From Phocoena phocoena (lineage: Eukaryota > Chordata > Mammalia > Artiodactyla > Phocoenidae), in NCBI RefSeq assembly GCF_963924675.1, contig NC_089221.1:10165851-10229850 (forward strand): DNA of 64,000 nucleotides. Direction: 5' to 3'. The notes beneath the pieces are model-generated. The model was not told where the DNA came from. It made no database searches and was given only the letters and a program-made list of their open reading frames with translations. Shown here piece after piece: positions 48,601 through 59,926 of this stretch. Each line of letters starts with the position of its first letter. The stretch's first letter is position 1. The translations under genes were made by a program, and so were the position numbers.

Positions 48601-48749
48601 ATATGAGTCACATGACAGAGATCCAAAGGACTAATGCCGTGACAAATTCAATGCATGTGGAAGAGGCAGTTGAGCCTGGAGGAGGGGAGGGGGTAATGTG
48701 TTTTTGGAGCAGCCGGGCAGTAGCTTAAGATAAAAACCAAAGGAAAACT

Positions 48750-48890
48750 CCCAATCTATCCCTCCCCTGGAGTTTGATTGACATGTACACACTGCTATAT
48801 TTAAAATAGATAACCAACAAGGACCTACTGTAAAAAAGTAATAATAATAAATTCTTAAAAATTAAAAAATAAAATCTCAAAAAAAGAAAA
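48750..48890 (+). mobile_element. L1 3' UTR fragment (artiodactyl/cetacean type)
   Basis: 'gattgacatgtacacactgc', 'aaaatagataaccaacaagg' and 'acctactgtaaaaaagtaat', then an A-rich tail. Same 3' UTR class as at 15.8 kb. The usual downstream part after 'acctactgta' is missing. Confidence 0.8.
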
Positions 48891-49588
48891 ACCTAAAGAA
48901 AAAGAGAACTCTGGGGGTTCTGAAAGCACACACCCAGTGACAAAGAGCTAATACTCCTAATTCTTGTGCCATCAAAATGCCTGCAAAAATATTAAGACCA
49001 CCCCTTTAGTAAACCTACACATTTGAAAATAAATGCTTTACAAAACAAATCATGATCTCTTCCTCTGCTTCTCTCTCCCAGTCCACCCATGTTTACTTTC
49101 ATCTGCAACACCTGAACCACTAGTATCCACAGATTTTTCCTATGCATTCTAATTCTGCTTCCTAGATAGCATGAGAAGCCAAAACAAGTAATTGTGCAGT
49201 GTTGATATTTGAGCATAAGATAAAAGGTGATCTGAAAGCACTCAGCTAAGTTGGAATGTACATGAACACCTGTATCCTGCAGGGCCTTGGGATGGATGGC
49301 ATTTTGAGTGTCCCTTTATTACATAACAGAGTACTGAACTCTGACTCTGACACTGGGGAAACCAGAAAGACAAACACAAGAAGCACATCTCCTGATTTCA
49401 CAGGTCTCTCAACTTGCCCCCTTTCAAGGTGACATCCCTTGAAAGAAACATGACTACAGAACTTTTTAAACAAATGGCTGAGGAAAGGAAGAGAACAGAA
49501 ATGTACTGAGTGCCTGCTCTCTACAAGGCTCTCGGCTTACCCTACCCTATGTTCTCCCATGAAGCGAGACTACTGAAGGAATCTACTC
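48891..49588. other. Unassigned non-coding DNA
   Basis: No recognised repeat or exon. Two minus frames of about 75 codons (48992-49216 and 49246-49473) lack recognisable domains. Confidence 0.5.
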
Positions 49589-49602
49589 AATACATGGTAT
49601 GC

Positions 49603-49960
49603 GGGGCTTCCCTGGTGGTACAGTGATTAAGAATCCACCTGCCAATGCAGGGGACATGGGTTCAAGCCCTGGTCCGGGAAGATCTCACATGCCGCGGAAC
49701 AACTAAGCCCGTGCGCCACAACTACTGAGCCTGTGCTCTAGAGCCCGTGAGCCACAACTAATGAGCCCGCGTACCGCAACTACTGAAGCCCATGCGCCTA
49801 GAGCCTGTGCTCCACAACAAAGAGAAGCCACCACAATGAGAAGCCCGTGCACTGCAACAAGCAGTAGCCCCTGCTCACCTCAACTAGAGAAAGCCCACGT
49901 GCATCAACGAAGACCCAGCACAGCCAAAAAATTAATTAATTAATTAATTAACTTTTTAAA
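49603..49960 (+). mobile_element. CHR-type SINE (long form) with 14-bp target duplication
   Basis: Forward long form: 'ggggcttccctggtggtaca', 'gggttcaagccctggtccg', repeated 'cgcaactactgaagccc' blocks, 'gaagacccagcacagcc' and a (TTAA)n-like tail. Flanks 'aatacatggtatgc' (49589-49602) and 'aatacatggcatgc' (49961-49974) differ by one base. Confidence 0.96.
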
Positions 49961-49974
49961 AATACATGGCATGC

Positions 49975-50447
49975 ACTAAACATAATTAATGGCCATTTAA
50001 TACTGGTAATTGATAATAATAAAAAGGTAACATCACCACTGGAAGGTAATAATTTACCTGTTGAAAACAATTCATTTCCAACAAATTGTTCTGACAGGGT
50101 ACCTAACAGGGGTTTGTTTAAGTTAATCTAATATTTAAGATAGAAATTGGTGATGAATAGCTTGTGTATTTGTAGAAGAAAATCAAAACCAGTTGCTAGA
50201 ATTTCTGCAGTACTTTCTATATATATTGTCCTCCTTGATGAGTGTATAATTTTTATATGATTATTTATCACATAACATGGAGCATTTCAGATTCATTCCT
50301 AGAAAACAGCATACAAACCAAATATAATCATGGAGCATGTGATCATATTAGAAGTATTATGTTTCTTTAGATGACAATGAATCTAAAATTTTCAATTTTA
50401 AAAGTTATATATTATTTTCAACTGTAATTCAGCTATAAATACACATA

Positions 50448-50488
<41 letters not shown>

Positions 50489-50639
50489 AAATACTGTTTT
50501 TCTAAGTCCAGAGAAGTCCAGAGAAGTTAATTATTGTGAGGTATTGAGATACCTCAAGTATCTTTATTCTTTCTATATTTTTGGCAGCTTTTACCGACAC
50601 TCTATCCTTTCCGTTACTTTTAGGGTTCACATTTTTTGA
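49975..50639. other. Unassigned AT-rich DNA with (TG)n
   Basis: Contains the TG microsatellite at 50451-50485 and a small 'agtccagaga' tandem pair near 50505-50527. No other feature. Confidence 0.5.
50451..50485. repeat. (TG)n microsatellite
   Basis: About 17 uninterrupted TG units, ending 'tgtatgaaa'. Confidence 0.96.
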
Positions 50640-50925
50640 ATTTTATTTTCAAATTAACAGGCAGTAAAATTACCTTTTTATGTACAGTTCTATGAATTTT
50701 AACACATGCATAAATTTGCATAACCACCACCACAATAAAGACACAGAACATACCCGCCACTCAAAAAACTCCCTTGCCCCTTTGTACTACACCCTCCTCT
50801 TTCCCTTAACCGCTGGCAACCACTGATCTGTTCTCTGTCACTCATCATTTTATCCTTTCATAAATACCACATAAATGGAACCATACAATATGTAACCTTT
50901 TGAGGTTGGTTCCTTTTTTAAATGC
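50640..50925 (-). mobile_element. Old L1M 3' UTR fragment, reverse strand
   Basis: Inverted L1M 3' UTR wording: 'tgtacagttctatgaatttt', 'cataaccaccaccacaataa', 'gctggcaaccactgatctgt' and 'cataaatggaaccatacaat'. Confidence 0.75.
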
Positions 50926-51984
50926 TTTGGAAGTTGCAAATATACAATAAGGACATCATTGCCAGTGGTCAATATCTGAGGAACAGAACTGATAAGGCCT
51001 CATGACTTCAGTGCTTTTATGGAATTTTTAACTAATTAGCTTTATTTACTTTTTGTTTTAACCAGCATATGATAAGGAAAGGAAGATTAGTCAAGGGCAG
51101 AGAAGACTAGACACTATAAGAGGTGGCAATCTGGAATCACAATCCATAGCTGGGTATTTATGCCACTGTCCTAGCTGTTGGATTGTGCGAAAATGGATAT
51201 GCACATGTTTTTTAACTTTTATAGTATGAATATCTTTGAGGACCAAACAGATCCTTTGGACAAGAGGTTTGAAGTTTCTATTCTTGTTTTTCCCAGCTCA
51301 AAGACTTTTTAATCTTTTCTTGAATTTGTTTCTTCAGCTCAAAGACTTGAGAACACGTTCTAGACTGAGAAAATAATGTACACAATTTCTGGTCATGAAT
51401 ATCCACAAAGCAGTTGGTTACGGGGACTTTGGATCATATTTTGAGAAGAAATCAATTCTGAAAAGAGTTAAACGTATATACTTTTGCTCTTATTAATATT
51501 TCCAGGGCCTCGACTCTTCTTCACTACAACAGCCCCTCCCCCATGACAAGCTCTCGTTACCTTCCCCCTGGACCGGCACGAGGCACATATAATTGGTTCC
51601 CCTGACTCAGGTCCCTCACCCGTGCTGGGACATTTTACACACAGTTTCTGCTCTGAAAACACCACTCATCTTCTTCGAGCTCTCTTTCATTTTTATCTTT
51701 GTGTTCCCTCCTTAGAGAACCCGCCCTTCCTGACATCCCAGACAGTCTCATATCTCATATATTTCCTCTCCCCATAAAGGAATTTCCTAATTGTCCAAAC
51801 CTCAGACCTTTGCTTCCACCAAACAGCACAATTCCTAGGATTTATTTATGCTTCTTGGAACTCCTTTTCTTCCAGCTCTGCATTTTTAGATTTCCCGAGC
51901 TGTCCCTTAAGGCTTTCACAACCATCAGGCACATTTATTTTGCATTTTTTTCCTGCCAGATGTGAAGTTAAGTATGTTCCAGAG
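50926..51984. other. Unassigned DNA containing one copy of a dispersed duplication
   Basis: No exon recognised. Holds the first copy (51035-51121) of an 87-bp sequence repeated 1.45 kb downstream. An 88-codon plus frame (51699-51965) has no known domain. Confidence 0.5.
51035..51121. repeat. 87-bp dispersed direct repeat, copy 1
   Basis: Matches 52484-52570 at 86 of 87 positions (a at 51111, t at 52560). Starts 'attagctttatttact' and ends 'cactataaga'. The flanks differ, so the unit has sharp edges. Not a family that I recognise. Confidence 0.97.
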
Positions 51985-52135
51985 TAACAGTTCTTAAACT
52001 TTGGAGTGTGTGAGAGTCAGACGGAAGATTTGGTAAAGATGCAGAAGCCCAAGCCCACTCCTTAAATGAATGTCAGCCTTTTTGTGACTTATCAGCTCTC
52101 CTGGCAAGGATTCTGATATATGTGGACACCTGAAA
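51985..52135. repeat. MER5-like hAT fossil
   Basis: 'taacagttcttaaactttgg' and later 'caaggattctgatatatgtg' resemble the palindromic MER5 (hAT-Charlie non-autonomous) family. Diverged. Confidence 0.5.
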
Positions 52136-52941
52136 GATACTGCTGTGGATTTGGGGTAATATGATTCAGCTACCCCAGAAAGGTTCTGTTTTGAGTAACT
52201 GACTACCGAATTCTGTATTTTAGAATGAAAGTCAGGTCCTAGAACAGACTCACCCAAATCACGTGGCACTCCCTGATGCCTATCTTGAAATGTAATTTTT
52301 AGTTTTTAGTATTTTTTGCTAGAATATGAGAGTATCAATATTAAATATTATATTGCATCCATTTATGAGACACACTTTTTTTCACATTTTAATGTCTGAT
52401 GTTGGGATTATGTTTTAAAAACTGCATCTTCAAAATATTTGTCAGCATCTCTCCTTTCACATTAACTTTAGCTTTATTTATTTATTAGCTTTATTTACTT
52501 TTTGTTTTAACCAGCATATGATAAGGAAAGGAAGATTAGTCAAGGGCAGAGAAGACTAGTCACTATAAGACTAGTCACTAATATAATGGTGCAATGTACA
52601 ATCAAAATTTAAAGATAAGGAAGTCCTACTGTAACCTGAAGACAAGAGAGAAGCTGTAACCAAACAATTCTAATATTATGGAAATAAGATGGCAGAAAGA
52701 TACAATATTAAAATCTATTTAACTCAGTGTAGGATATTTAAATATGAAAGTATAAAAGAGAAACTGACATGGTGATCTAGTATTTAATCACCTAGAGAAC
52801 TGAAGTCTTTCCTTCCAAGAGTGAACTTGGCTTGTCAGGAGCCATGAAAGGGAGGGACTTGGACCACATTTCAGTTCTGAATTTCTTGACTTGTGGGTCA
52901 CCAAACTCGGGTTCATCATGAGCACCCTTCAGGAAACAGAG
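52136..52941. other. Unassigned DNA containing copy 2 of the dispersed duplication
   Basis: No named family. The duplicated 87-bp unit is at 52484-52570, flanked by local micro-duplications. Confidence 0.5.
52484..52570. repeat. 87-bp dispersed direct repeat, copy 2
   Basis: Almost identical to 51035-51121 in the same orientation, 1,449 bp away. Its right edge runs into a roughly 15-bp tandem pair ('agactagtcactata' at 52553 and again at 52568). Its left edge follows a second 'agctttattta' copy near 52469-52479. Confidence 0.97.
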
Positions 52942-53580
52942 TGTTCCAGCGTTGCCTATTTCTGCATAACAAACTACCCCAGACCTAGTAGTATAAAACA
53001 ATGACAATTTTAAAAATTACTGCTACCTATCATGGCTGCAAGGGTTACTTTGGGCTCAACTAAGTGGAGTTCATTGGGGTCCTGCAAGGGGCTGCAGCCA
53101 GATCATGAGCGACTAAGGGCTGGAGGCATCTCACATATATGATGCCTGGGATGGAAAGACACAAACAGCTGGAGATAGGACATCTGGGTTCCTTGAGCAA
53201 CTCTCTCAATCTCTATGTGGCCTGTTTATGAGGTCTCTCCAGGATGCTGGCTTCTAGTTGTCAGATTTCTTACATATAGGCTCAGGGCTCCAAAGGTGGG
53301 TGTTTCCAGGGAGAGAAAGAGAAAGAGATAGAGTTAGAGATAGGGATGGGGTAGAGACAGGGATAGGGGTAGGGATACAGATAGAGATATAGAGAGACAA
53401 AGACAGAGACAGAGAGAGAGACAGAAATGGAGAGAGAGCCTATGGAAATTGCTTAGCTCTTTATGACCCATAGTCATGAGTCCTCTGCATAGTATTTATT
53501 AGAATTGGATCACTAAACCCAGTCTATATTCAAGGAGCAGATAATTAAATTTATGGATATGTTTTAAAACTGCCACAAGG
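52942..53580 (-). mobile_element. MLT1-like MaLR LTR, reverse strand, with purine insertion
   Basis: Inverted marks: 'tctgcataacaaactacccc', 'gtagtataaaacaatgac', 'gcaaggggctgcagccag', 'gaggtctctccaggatgctg', 'tagaattggatcactaaac' and 'gatatgttttaaaactgcca'. It contains the GA-rich tract 53307-53438. Confidence 0.68.
53307..53438. repeat. GA-rich polypurine tract
   Basis: About 130 bp of nearly pure purine with (GATA/GAGA)-like units ('agggataggggtagggata' and 'gacagagacagagagag'), inside the LTR. Confidence 0.9.
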
Positions 53581-54506
53581 AGGTATTTTAAATTTTGAAA
53601 AGTGACCATTCTCTGAACATTAAAGTCAAGCCTTCTATTTTAAATAATCTCTACTGGGAAAGTTAATCACTGAAAAATCTGATTTTTTTTCGTAAAAAAG
53701 TTATAAAAGTTACTGCAGTATTTTTGACTAGTAGGAAAAAAATATCATAACTACATGTAAGTATTCTCCCAAGGCAAACAATTCTAAACAGCATAAAAAA
53801 AATTCACAGATCTGCAAGCATGCCTTTCCTAAAGACAAACTGGATCAATACAAAATCTCTCAACAAAGTTGCTTAAAATACCATAAATAATGTTTCTTTA
53901 TGAAATATTCATTGCTTACTACCATGTGTGGAAGACCACTTTCAAAATGCTATGAAAGGATCTGTGTCCCTCAGAATTAATTATCTCAGGTTAGTGGAAG
54001 GTATTTCTTCTTATCTATGAACTGCATCTGGAGAAATGTGAGGTCTAGTGACCTGAATAATCAAAACAATAAACATGCTCTATATGTTTTTTATTCTTCA
54101 ATGAAACAAACATTAACTGGGCAATACCCATTCTCTGTGATTTAGACTCAACTTTAAAAACCTGCACACTCGGATTTAAATGCTGCAAGCCAAGCCCCCC
54201 AAAATAAGTCTGTGTTATTTCATGTTATTTAAGATCATGAGTATATGTGAATGAGAATCTATGTTGTGTAGGGTAAAAAGCCTCCAGAATTAGCATTTTG
54301 AGCTTGATTTTCAATGGGAATTAAGCACAAGGGGAAATCACAGATTTAATAGGAGGTAGGTAATGTTGGTAAATAATGTATTCAACTTTAAAACAAGAAA
54401 CACTCAAAATGTTTGTCCAGGTGCTATGAATTAAAGTGATTTAGAAATCCCACTTTTTAATGTACATACCTATCCTGAAAAGCAGCCACTAACAAACTTT
54501 AAAAAC
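53581..54506. other. Unassigned AT-rich DNA
   Basis: No recognised repeat or exon. Confidence 0.5.
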
Positions 54507-54516
54507 ATGTTTTCAA

Positions 54517-54902
54517 AAACAAACAAAAAAAAAAATGGTCATGAAGAACCCAGGGGCAAGATGGGAATAAAGATGCAGACCTACTAGAGAATGGACTTGA
54601 GGATACGGGGGGGGGAAAGGGTAAGCTGGGACAAAGTGAGAGAGTGGGGCATGGACATATATACACTACCAAACGTAAAGTATATAGCCAGTGGGAAGCA
54701 GCCGCATGGCACAGGGAGATCAGCTCGGTGCTTTGTGACCACCTAGAGGGGTGGGATAGGGAGGGTGGGAGGGAGACGCAAGAGGGAGGAGATATGGGGA
54801 TATATGTACGTGTACAGCTGACTCACTTTGTTATACAGCAGAAACTAACACACCATTGTAAAGCAATTATACTCCAATAAAGATGCTAAAATATATATAT
54901 AT
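54517..54902 (+). mobile_element. Young L1 3' end, 5'-truncated, with target duplication
   Basis: Nearly the same 3' UTR as the full-length L1 at 32 kb: 'gcaggaca'-region variant 'ggggcaagatgggaataaag', the G-rich purine tract near 54750-54800, 'cactttgttatacagcag' and AATAAA at 54876-54881. It ends in a short (TA)n. Flanks 'atgttttcaa' at 54507-54516 and 54903-54912 are identical. An A-rich stretch (54517-54535) precedes the L1 body. Confidence 0.93.
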
Positions 54903-54959
54903 ATGTTTTCAATGTAACAGAGAAATTGATGACACAAAATTTTTCAATTAAGAGATTTT

Positions 54960-55125
54960 CATGATAATGGTATTAATGAAACACATTTTATTTTAAACAC
55001 CATCTTGAAATACCTTGTTTCATTGAATTCTCACCACAAACCTACAAGACCAATGATATCCTCTCAATTTTAGATCTAAGAAACCCAGTGTACAAACCAC
55101 CCAATTTTCTGTAAATGCTCAAGGA
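54960..55125 (-). repeat. MIR-like fossil
   Basis: Inverted MIR-like 'tgaattctcaccacaaacct' and 'atcctctcaattttagatct', then 'aagaaacccagtgtac'. Weak. Confidence 0.42.
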
Positions 55126-55439
55126 ATTGTTTCAACTCTTCACAACAAACAATAATGAAAGAAGAAGTAAAATAACCTTCCAACAGGCAATCTTCACCCT
55201 CTCGTTCCTCACTAGTCCATTTTAGAAGCCCCTGTTTCCTCATGCCAGTCCTTTACAGAATCACTACCATCAGCCTTATAGGATCTCTAGTTCCCAGACC
55301 TGCAATCAATTAATCCCAGACAAAATAAAACAAAAAATCTAATGAGATACTGGGTCCTCCCCAGCCCCGTAAGTCACTGCAGTTAAAGAATTAATTAAAC
55401 TTGGAACATGATCACCGAATTTAAGCCTTAAATTGATTA
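55126..55439. other. Unassigned non-coding DNA
   Basis: No feature recognised. Confidence 0.5.
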
Positions 55440-55689
55440 AGTCAATGAAAATCTTTACTGACCACACACTCTGTGACGGGCAAAAGAATAAAACAGTTAA
55501 AACAACAAATGCCTCTTCTCTTGGAGCTTCCATTCTAGAAGTTGAGGTAGACAAGAAATAAACAGCAAAATAAAGACATAGTGTTAAGAAACAAACATGA
55601 AGCAGGGCAAGGAATGTAGAGAGTGACCCTGGCAGGGATGGCCTTTCTAGGGGGTTGACATTTCAGCAGAGGTGACATTATATTTTGTG
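55440..55689 (-). repeat. L2 LINE 3' fragment
   Basis: Inverted L2 3' end: 'atctttactgaccacacact', 'tcttggagcttccattctag', 'gacaagaaataaacagcaaa' and 'ggcctttctagggggttgac'. Clear order. Confidence 0.75.
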
Positions 55690-55830
55690 GCTTATCTAGA
55701 AACTGGCTGGCTTTCCCTGGACAAATCACATAACCTTTCGTTTCCAAATTTCCTGATCTGTAAAATTAGAGATTAGACTAGAATGGCACTTAATGGACCT
55801 TCAGGCTTTGAAGTTCTGTCACTCAGAGAC
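55690..55830 (+). repeat. MIR-like SINE fossil
   Basis: 'ggacaaatcacataacctt', 'tttcctgatctgtaaaatt', 'agagattagactagaatgg' and 'aagttctgtcactca' in MIR order. Confidence 0.6.
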
Positions 55831-55856
55831 CTTTCATTCAAAAGAAAGCCTTACAG

Positions 55857-56052
55857 GGACTTCCCTGGTGGCACAGTGGCTGAGAGTCCACCTGCCGATG
55901 CGCGGTACACGGGTTTGTGCCCCGGTCCGGAAGAATCCCACATGCCATGGAGCGGCTGAGCCCCATGAGCCGTCCCGGGCCTGTGCTCCACAACGGGAGA
56001 GGCCACAACAGTGAGAGGCCCGCGTACCGCAAAATAAATAAATTAATAAATA
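55857..56052 (+). mobile_element. CHR-type SINE (short form) with internal deletion
   Basis: Forward copy with an extra loss in the middle: after 'catgagccgt' it jumps to 'cccgggcctgtgctcc', missing about 20 bp present in siblings. Flanks 'aaagaaagccttacag' (55841-55856) and 'aaagaaagctttacag' (56053-56068) differ by one base. Confidence 0.96.
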
Positions 56053-56194
56053 AAAGAAAGCTTTACAGTGAAGAGTTTGTTCTACTAACTAAAGACCCTC
56101 TGGTTCCAATCTACCACCATGCTGCATCTCCTTATGAACCTTTCCTGCTGAGAGGCAAGGTCTGCTCTCTTCTTTTTAATCTAAGAACGCTGTT

Positions 56195-56519
56195 TAACTA
56201 GCAAACATTGTTGTAAAATAGACATAACACTTTTTAATTTTGTTTTTTAAATCCCCGTGACCTATTTATTTTATAACTGGACGTTTGTACCTTCTGACCC
56301 CATTCATTTATTTTGGCCACTCATACCTCGGGCAACCACCAATCTGTTCTTGTATCTATGAGCTTGTTTTCTTATTTGTTTTTTGATTCTACATACAAGT
56401 GAGATCACACAGTATTTGTCTTTCTTTGTCTGACTTATTGCACTTAGCATAATGCCCTCAAGGTCCAGGCACGTTGTTGCAAATGAAGGGATTTCATTCT
56501 TTCTTATGGCCGAATAATA

Positions 56520-56562
<43 letters not shown>

Positions 56563-57446
56563 TACATTTTCTTTAACCATTCATCCACTGACAGACACTT
56601 AGGTTGCTTCCATATCTTGGCTATTGTAAATAATGCTGCAATGAACCTGGGGGTGCATATATCTCTTTGAATTAGTATTTTTGTTTTCTTCAGATAAATA
56701 TCCAGAAGTGAAATTGCTGAATTATATGGCAGTTCTATTTTTAATTTTTTGAGGAAATTCCATACTGTTTTCCATAGTGCCTGCACCAAATTATAATTCC
56801 ACCAACAGTGCACAAGGGTTCCCTTTTCTCCACATCTACGCCAGCATTTGTTATCACTTGTCTTTTTCCTGATGGCCATTCTAACAGGTGTGAGTTGATA
56901 CCTCATTGTGGTTTTGATTTGTATTTCCTGATGATTAGTGGTGTTGAGCATCTTTTCAGAATGTACTTGTTGGCCATCTGTATGTCTTCTTTGGAAAAAT
57001 ATCTATTCAGATCTTCCTCCCATTCTATAATTAGATTGTTTGGGGGGGTCTGCTTGTTTGTGTGCTATAGAGTAGTATAAGTTCTTCATACAGTTTAGAT
57101 ATTAACCCCTTATCAGATATACTTTAAAATATTTTCTCCCATTCCATAGGTTGCGTTTTCATTTCATTAATGATTTTCTTTGCTTTGCAAAGCTTTTCAG
57201 TTTGATGTAGTCCTACTTGTTTATTGTTTGCTTTTGTTGCCTTTGCTTTTGGAGTCAGATACAAAAAATCATCGCCAAGACTGATGTCACAGAGCTTATC
57301 ACCAATGTTTTCTTCTAGGAGATTTATGGTTTCAGCTCTTACACTCATGTCTTTCAGCCAGTGAGTTAAGTTTTGTGTATGGTATAAGACAGTGGTCCAG
57401 TTTCATTCTTTTGCATGTGCTGTCCAGTTTGCCAGTACCATTTATT
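56195..57446 (-). mobile_element. Old L1 (L1MA-like), reverse strand, 5'-truncated
   Basis: Inverted 3' UTR and ORF2: 'acaagtgagatcacacagta', 'ttgcacttagcataatgcc', 'ccaccaacagtgcacaaggg', 'gatggccattctaacaggtg' and 'tttgcttttgttgcctttg'. A 129-codon minus frame (56562-56951) is the ORF2 C-terminus. Its knuckle region reads CWRRCGEKGTLVHCWWNY, so the last Cys is lost. The 3' UTR start is approximate. Confidence 0.9.
56523..56560. repeat. (AT)n microsatellite inside L1
   Basis: About 19 AT units immediately after 'ccgaataatattc', the same L1 position as the (GT)n at 41796. Confidence 0.95.
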
Positions 57447-57954
57447 GACCAGATATAATATTTCTGAACATTAGCAATGAATTTTCAGGATTCCATGTTA
57501 ACTTATCTTGCTGACCAGGTAAGATATCTAATTTGTTACTGATTATTTACTGCCCAAATCCTCATAAACTGAAAAATTGTAATCGATGAAATCAATGTCA
57601 GTGCAGAAACTCTGACATTTTTTTAATGATATGAAAGATGATATTGAGGACGTGGTACCATGAGTAGGGATTACATGAAGGGAGGAGACAATTCTGAATA
57701 CACTGGCTGAAGAACCAGGATCCTCAGTGACCTCTTAAGTACAGTTTGATGGGCTAAATCCTGTAAGATGTATCAATAACAAATGCAAAATTCTACACTA
57801 GGGATTAGAAAACCAAATGAACAAGAATCGCATGGAGAGACTGGGTAGGAACACATATGAGGAAAATCTCCTTAGGAGTTTTAGCAGTAATAAGTATATG
57901 TTGGAATAACCTATAATAAGAGATTCTTGCAGGCAGTCGCCCTAGGCTCTTCCT
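57447..57954. other. Unassigned non-coding DNA
   Basis: No feature recognised. Confidence 0.5.
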
Positions 57955-58120
57955 ACCTAAAGTGTGGTCTCTGGACCAGCTATATCAGTATTACCTGGGA
58001 GCTGGTTAGAAATGCAAAATCTTGGGACACACCCCAGACATACGTAAACAGACTCTGCAGATTACAAAGGTTCCCAGGTGATTTTGTATACACATCAAAG
58101 TTTGGGAAGTGCCACCCCAA
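57955..58120. repeat. MER5A-like hAT-Charlie fossil
   Basis: 'aaagtgtggtctctggacca', 'tattacctgggagctggtta', 'gaaatgcaaaatcttggga' and 'cccaggtgattttgtataca' match the palindromic MER5A layout. Non-autonomous DNA-transposon remnant. Confidence 0.8.
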
Positions 58121-58546
58121 ACTCTTAACCAGGTCACACCAGGTGAAACTCTAGTCCAGCCTAGGGAGACCACACTTGCAATACAGGAGTACCTGTAATC
58201 ACATGTTAATGAGATGTAGATCAGTTAAACCATGACAGGGGATAAGCTTAAACCCCTATAACTATCAAGATTATTCAAAGGCACTGGGGATGCTTAGTTC
58301 AGAATGTGCTCTGTAACACACAAATCCACTAGCCAAAGACATGCAAATATTTAGCACTTAAAATGAAGCTAGTCTCAATTAAGATGTTCTGTAAGCATAA
58401 AATACACCCCTAGCTGCAAACACTTAGTAAGCAAAAAATGAATGTGAAATATCTCTTTAATAATTTTTATATTCATTATGTTGACATAATATGTTGGATA
58501 TATTGGATTAACTGCAGTATATTACTAAAATTAATTTCACCTATTT
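58121..58546. other. Unassigned non-coding DNA
   Basis: No feature recognised. Confidence 0.5.
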
Positions 58547-58561
58547 CTATGGGCATTTTTT

Positions 58562-58767
58562 TTTTTTTTTTTTTGCAGTACGCGGGGTCCTCTCACTGTT
58601 GTGGCCTCTCCCGTTGCGGAGCACAGGCTCCGGACACGCAGGCTCAGCGGCCATGACTCACGGACCCAGCCACTCCGCGGCATGTGGGATCTTCCCGGAC
58701 CGGGGCACAAACCCGCGTCCCCTGCATCGGCAGGCGGACTCTCAACCACTGCGCCACCAGAGAAGCC
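58562..58767 (-). mobile_element. CHR-type SINE (short form) with 15-bp target duplication
   Basis: Complete inverted copy with a T-only tail. Identical flanks 'ctatgggcatttttt' at 58547-58561 and 58768-58782. Confidence 0.97.
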
Positions 58768-58782
58768 CTATGGGCATTTTTT

Positions 58783-59679
58783 AACATGGCTTACTAGAAT
58801 ATTTTAAATTGCCTATGTGGCTCCCATTTTATTTCTATCTGACAGTGCTACTGTAGAGACACCCAGGAGGAGACATGATGGTTCTTTTCAAACGTGTGGA
58901 GCCCCACTGTATGGAAGAAATATTAACCTGTCTCAGACACAACCAAACATTAGAACAAGGACTTAATAAAGTTATATGACCCAGAGCAGGTAAAGAAATC
59001 TCCTGTTTTCCAAACATGCCCAGTAGGGAATGTCATCACTTCCACAGATTCATCACTGAATCTAAGAGTCTCTGGAGAAGGACTGGTTGGGGTGTAGACA
59101 GGCTAGAGCATGATCAGAGGAACTGATATCCATGCTTGCAGGTGGACATCTTCCCAAAGATGCTACGGACCCTCGCTATTGTCTATGTGGATAAATTACA
59201 CATCACCTATTAGAACAAAGATTGCTGTGTTGAGACTGTCAAGCTTCCCAGCCAGCCTGCTTCACTACTACAGGAGGAGAAAATAAATAAGTGAATACAG
59301 TCTCCCTGTTTCCATAAATCTGATCAACAATATATGATGAAGACTGACAACAGAGTTTAGCAAGAAATATCTATCTCACCGATATGATATTGAAGATAAT
59401 GTAAAACAATTAACTCTCTTGATTCCAAGACAAAGCTACAAAATTCTGGCTCATATTTCGGATTTAAGTAACTCATCTTCTAGCTGCCTATTAAAAATGC
59501 TAAGTGATTATTTATGGTCCTACGAGATTGACTCTCACCCTACTTGGATCAATAAAATCTCAAAAAGTAAATGTTTTCAAGGGCTATGTGGTTTTAACAG
59601 ACCAGGCTTTTAAAAAGAAAAAAATATTATTGGATCTGGCACAAAGAATCTTAAGAGTAGCTGGATCTATCTTTGAATG
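58783..59679. other. Unassigned non-coding DNA
   Basis: About 900 bp between two oppositely oriented SINEs. No family or exon recognised. Confidence 0.5.
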
Positions 59680-59689
59680 AAAAAATATC

Positions 59690-59916
59690 CGGGGCTCCCC
59701 TGGTGGCGCAGTGGTTGAGAGTCCGCCTGCCGATGCAAGGGACACAGGTTCGTGCCCCGGTCCAGGAAGATCCCACATGCTGCAGAGCGGCTGGGCCCAT
59801 GAGCCATGGCCGCTGAGCCTGCGCGTCTGGAGTCTCTGCTCTGCAACGGGAGAGGCCGCAACAGTGAGAGACCCCCGCATAACGCAAAAAAATTAAAAGA
59901 ATAAAAATTAAAAAAT
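59690..59916 (+). mobile_element. CHR-type SINE (short form)
   Basis: Complete forward copy starting 'ggggctcccctggtggcgc'. A-rich tail with 'ttaaaa' interruptions. Flanks 'aaaaaatatc' at 59680-59689 and 59917-59926. Confidence 0.96.
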
Positions 59917-59926
59917 AAAAAATATC

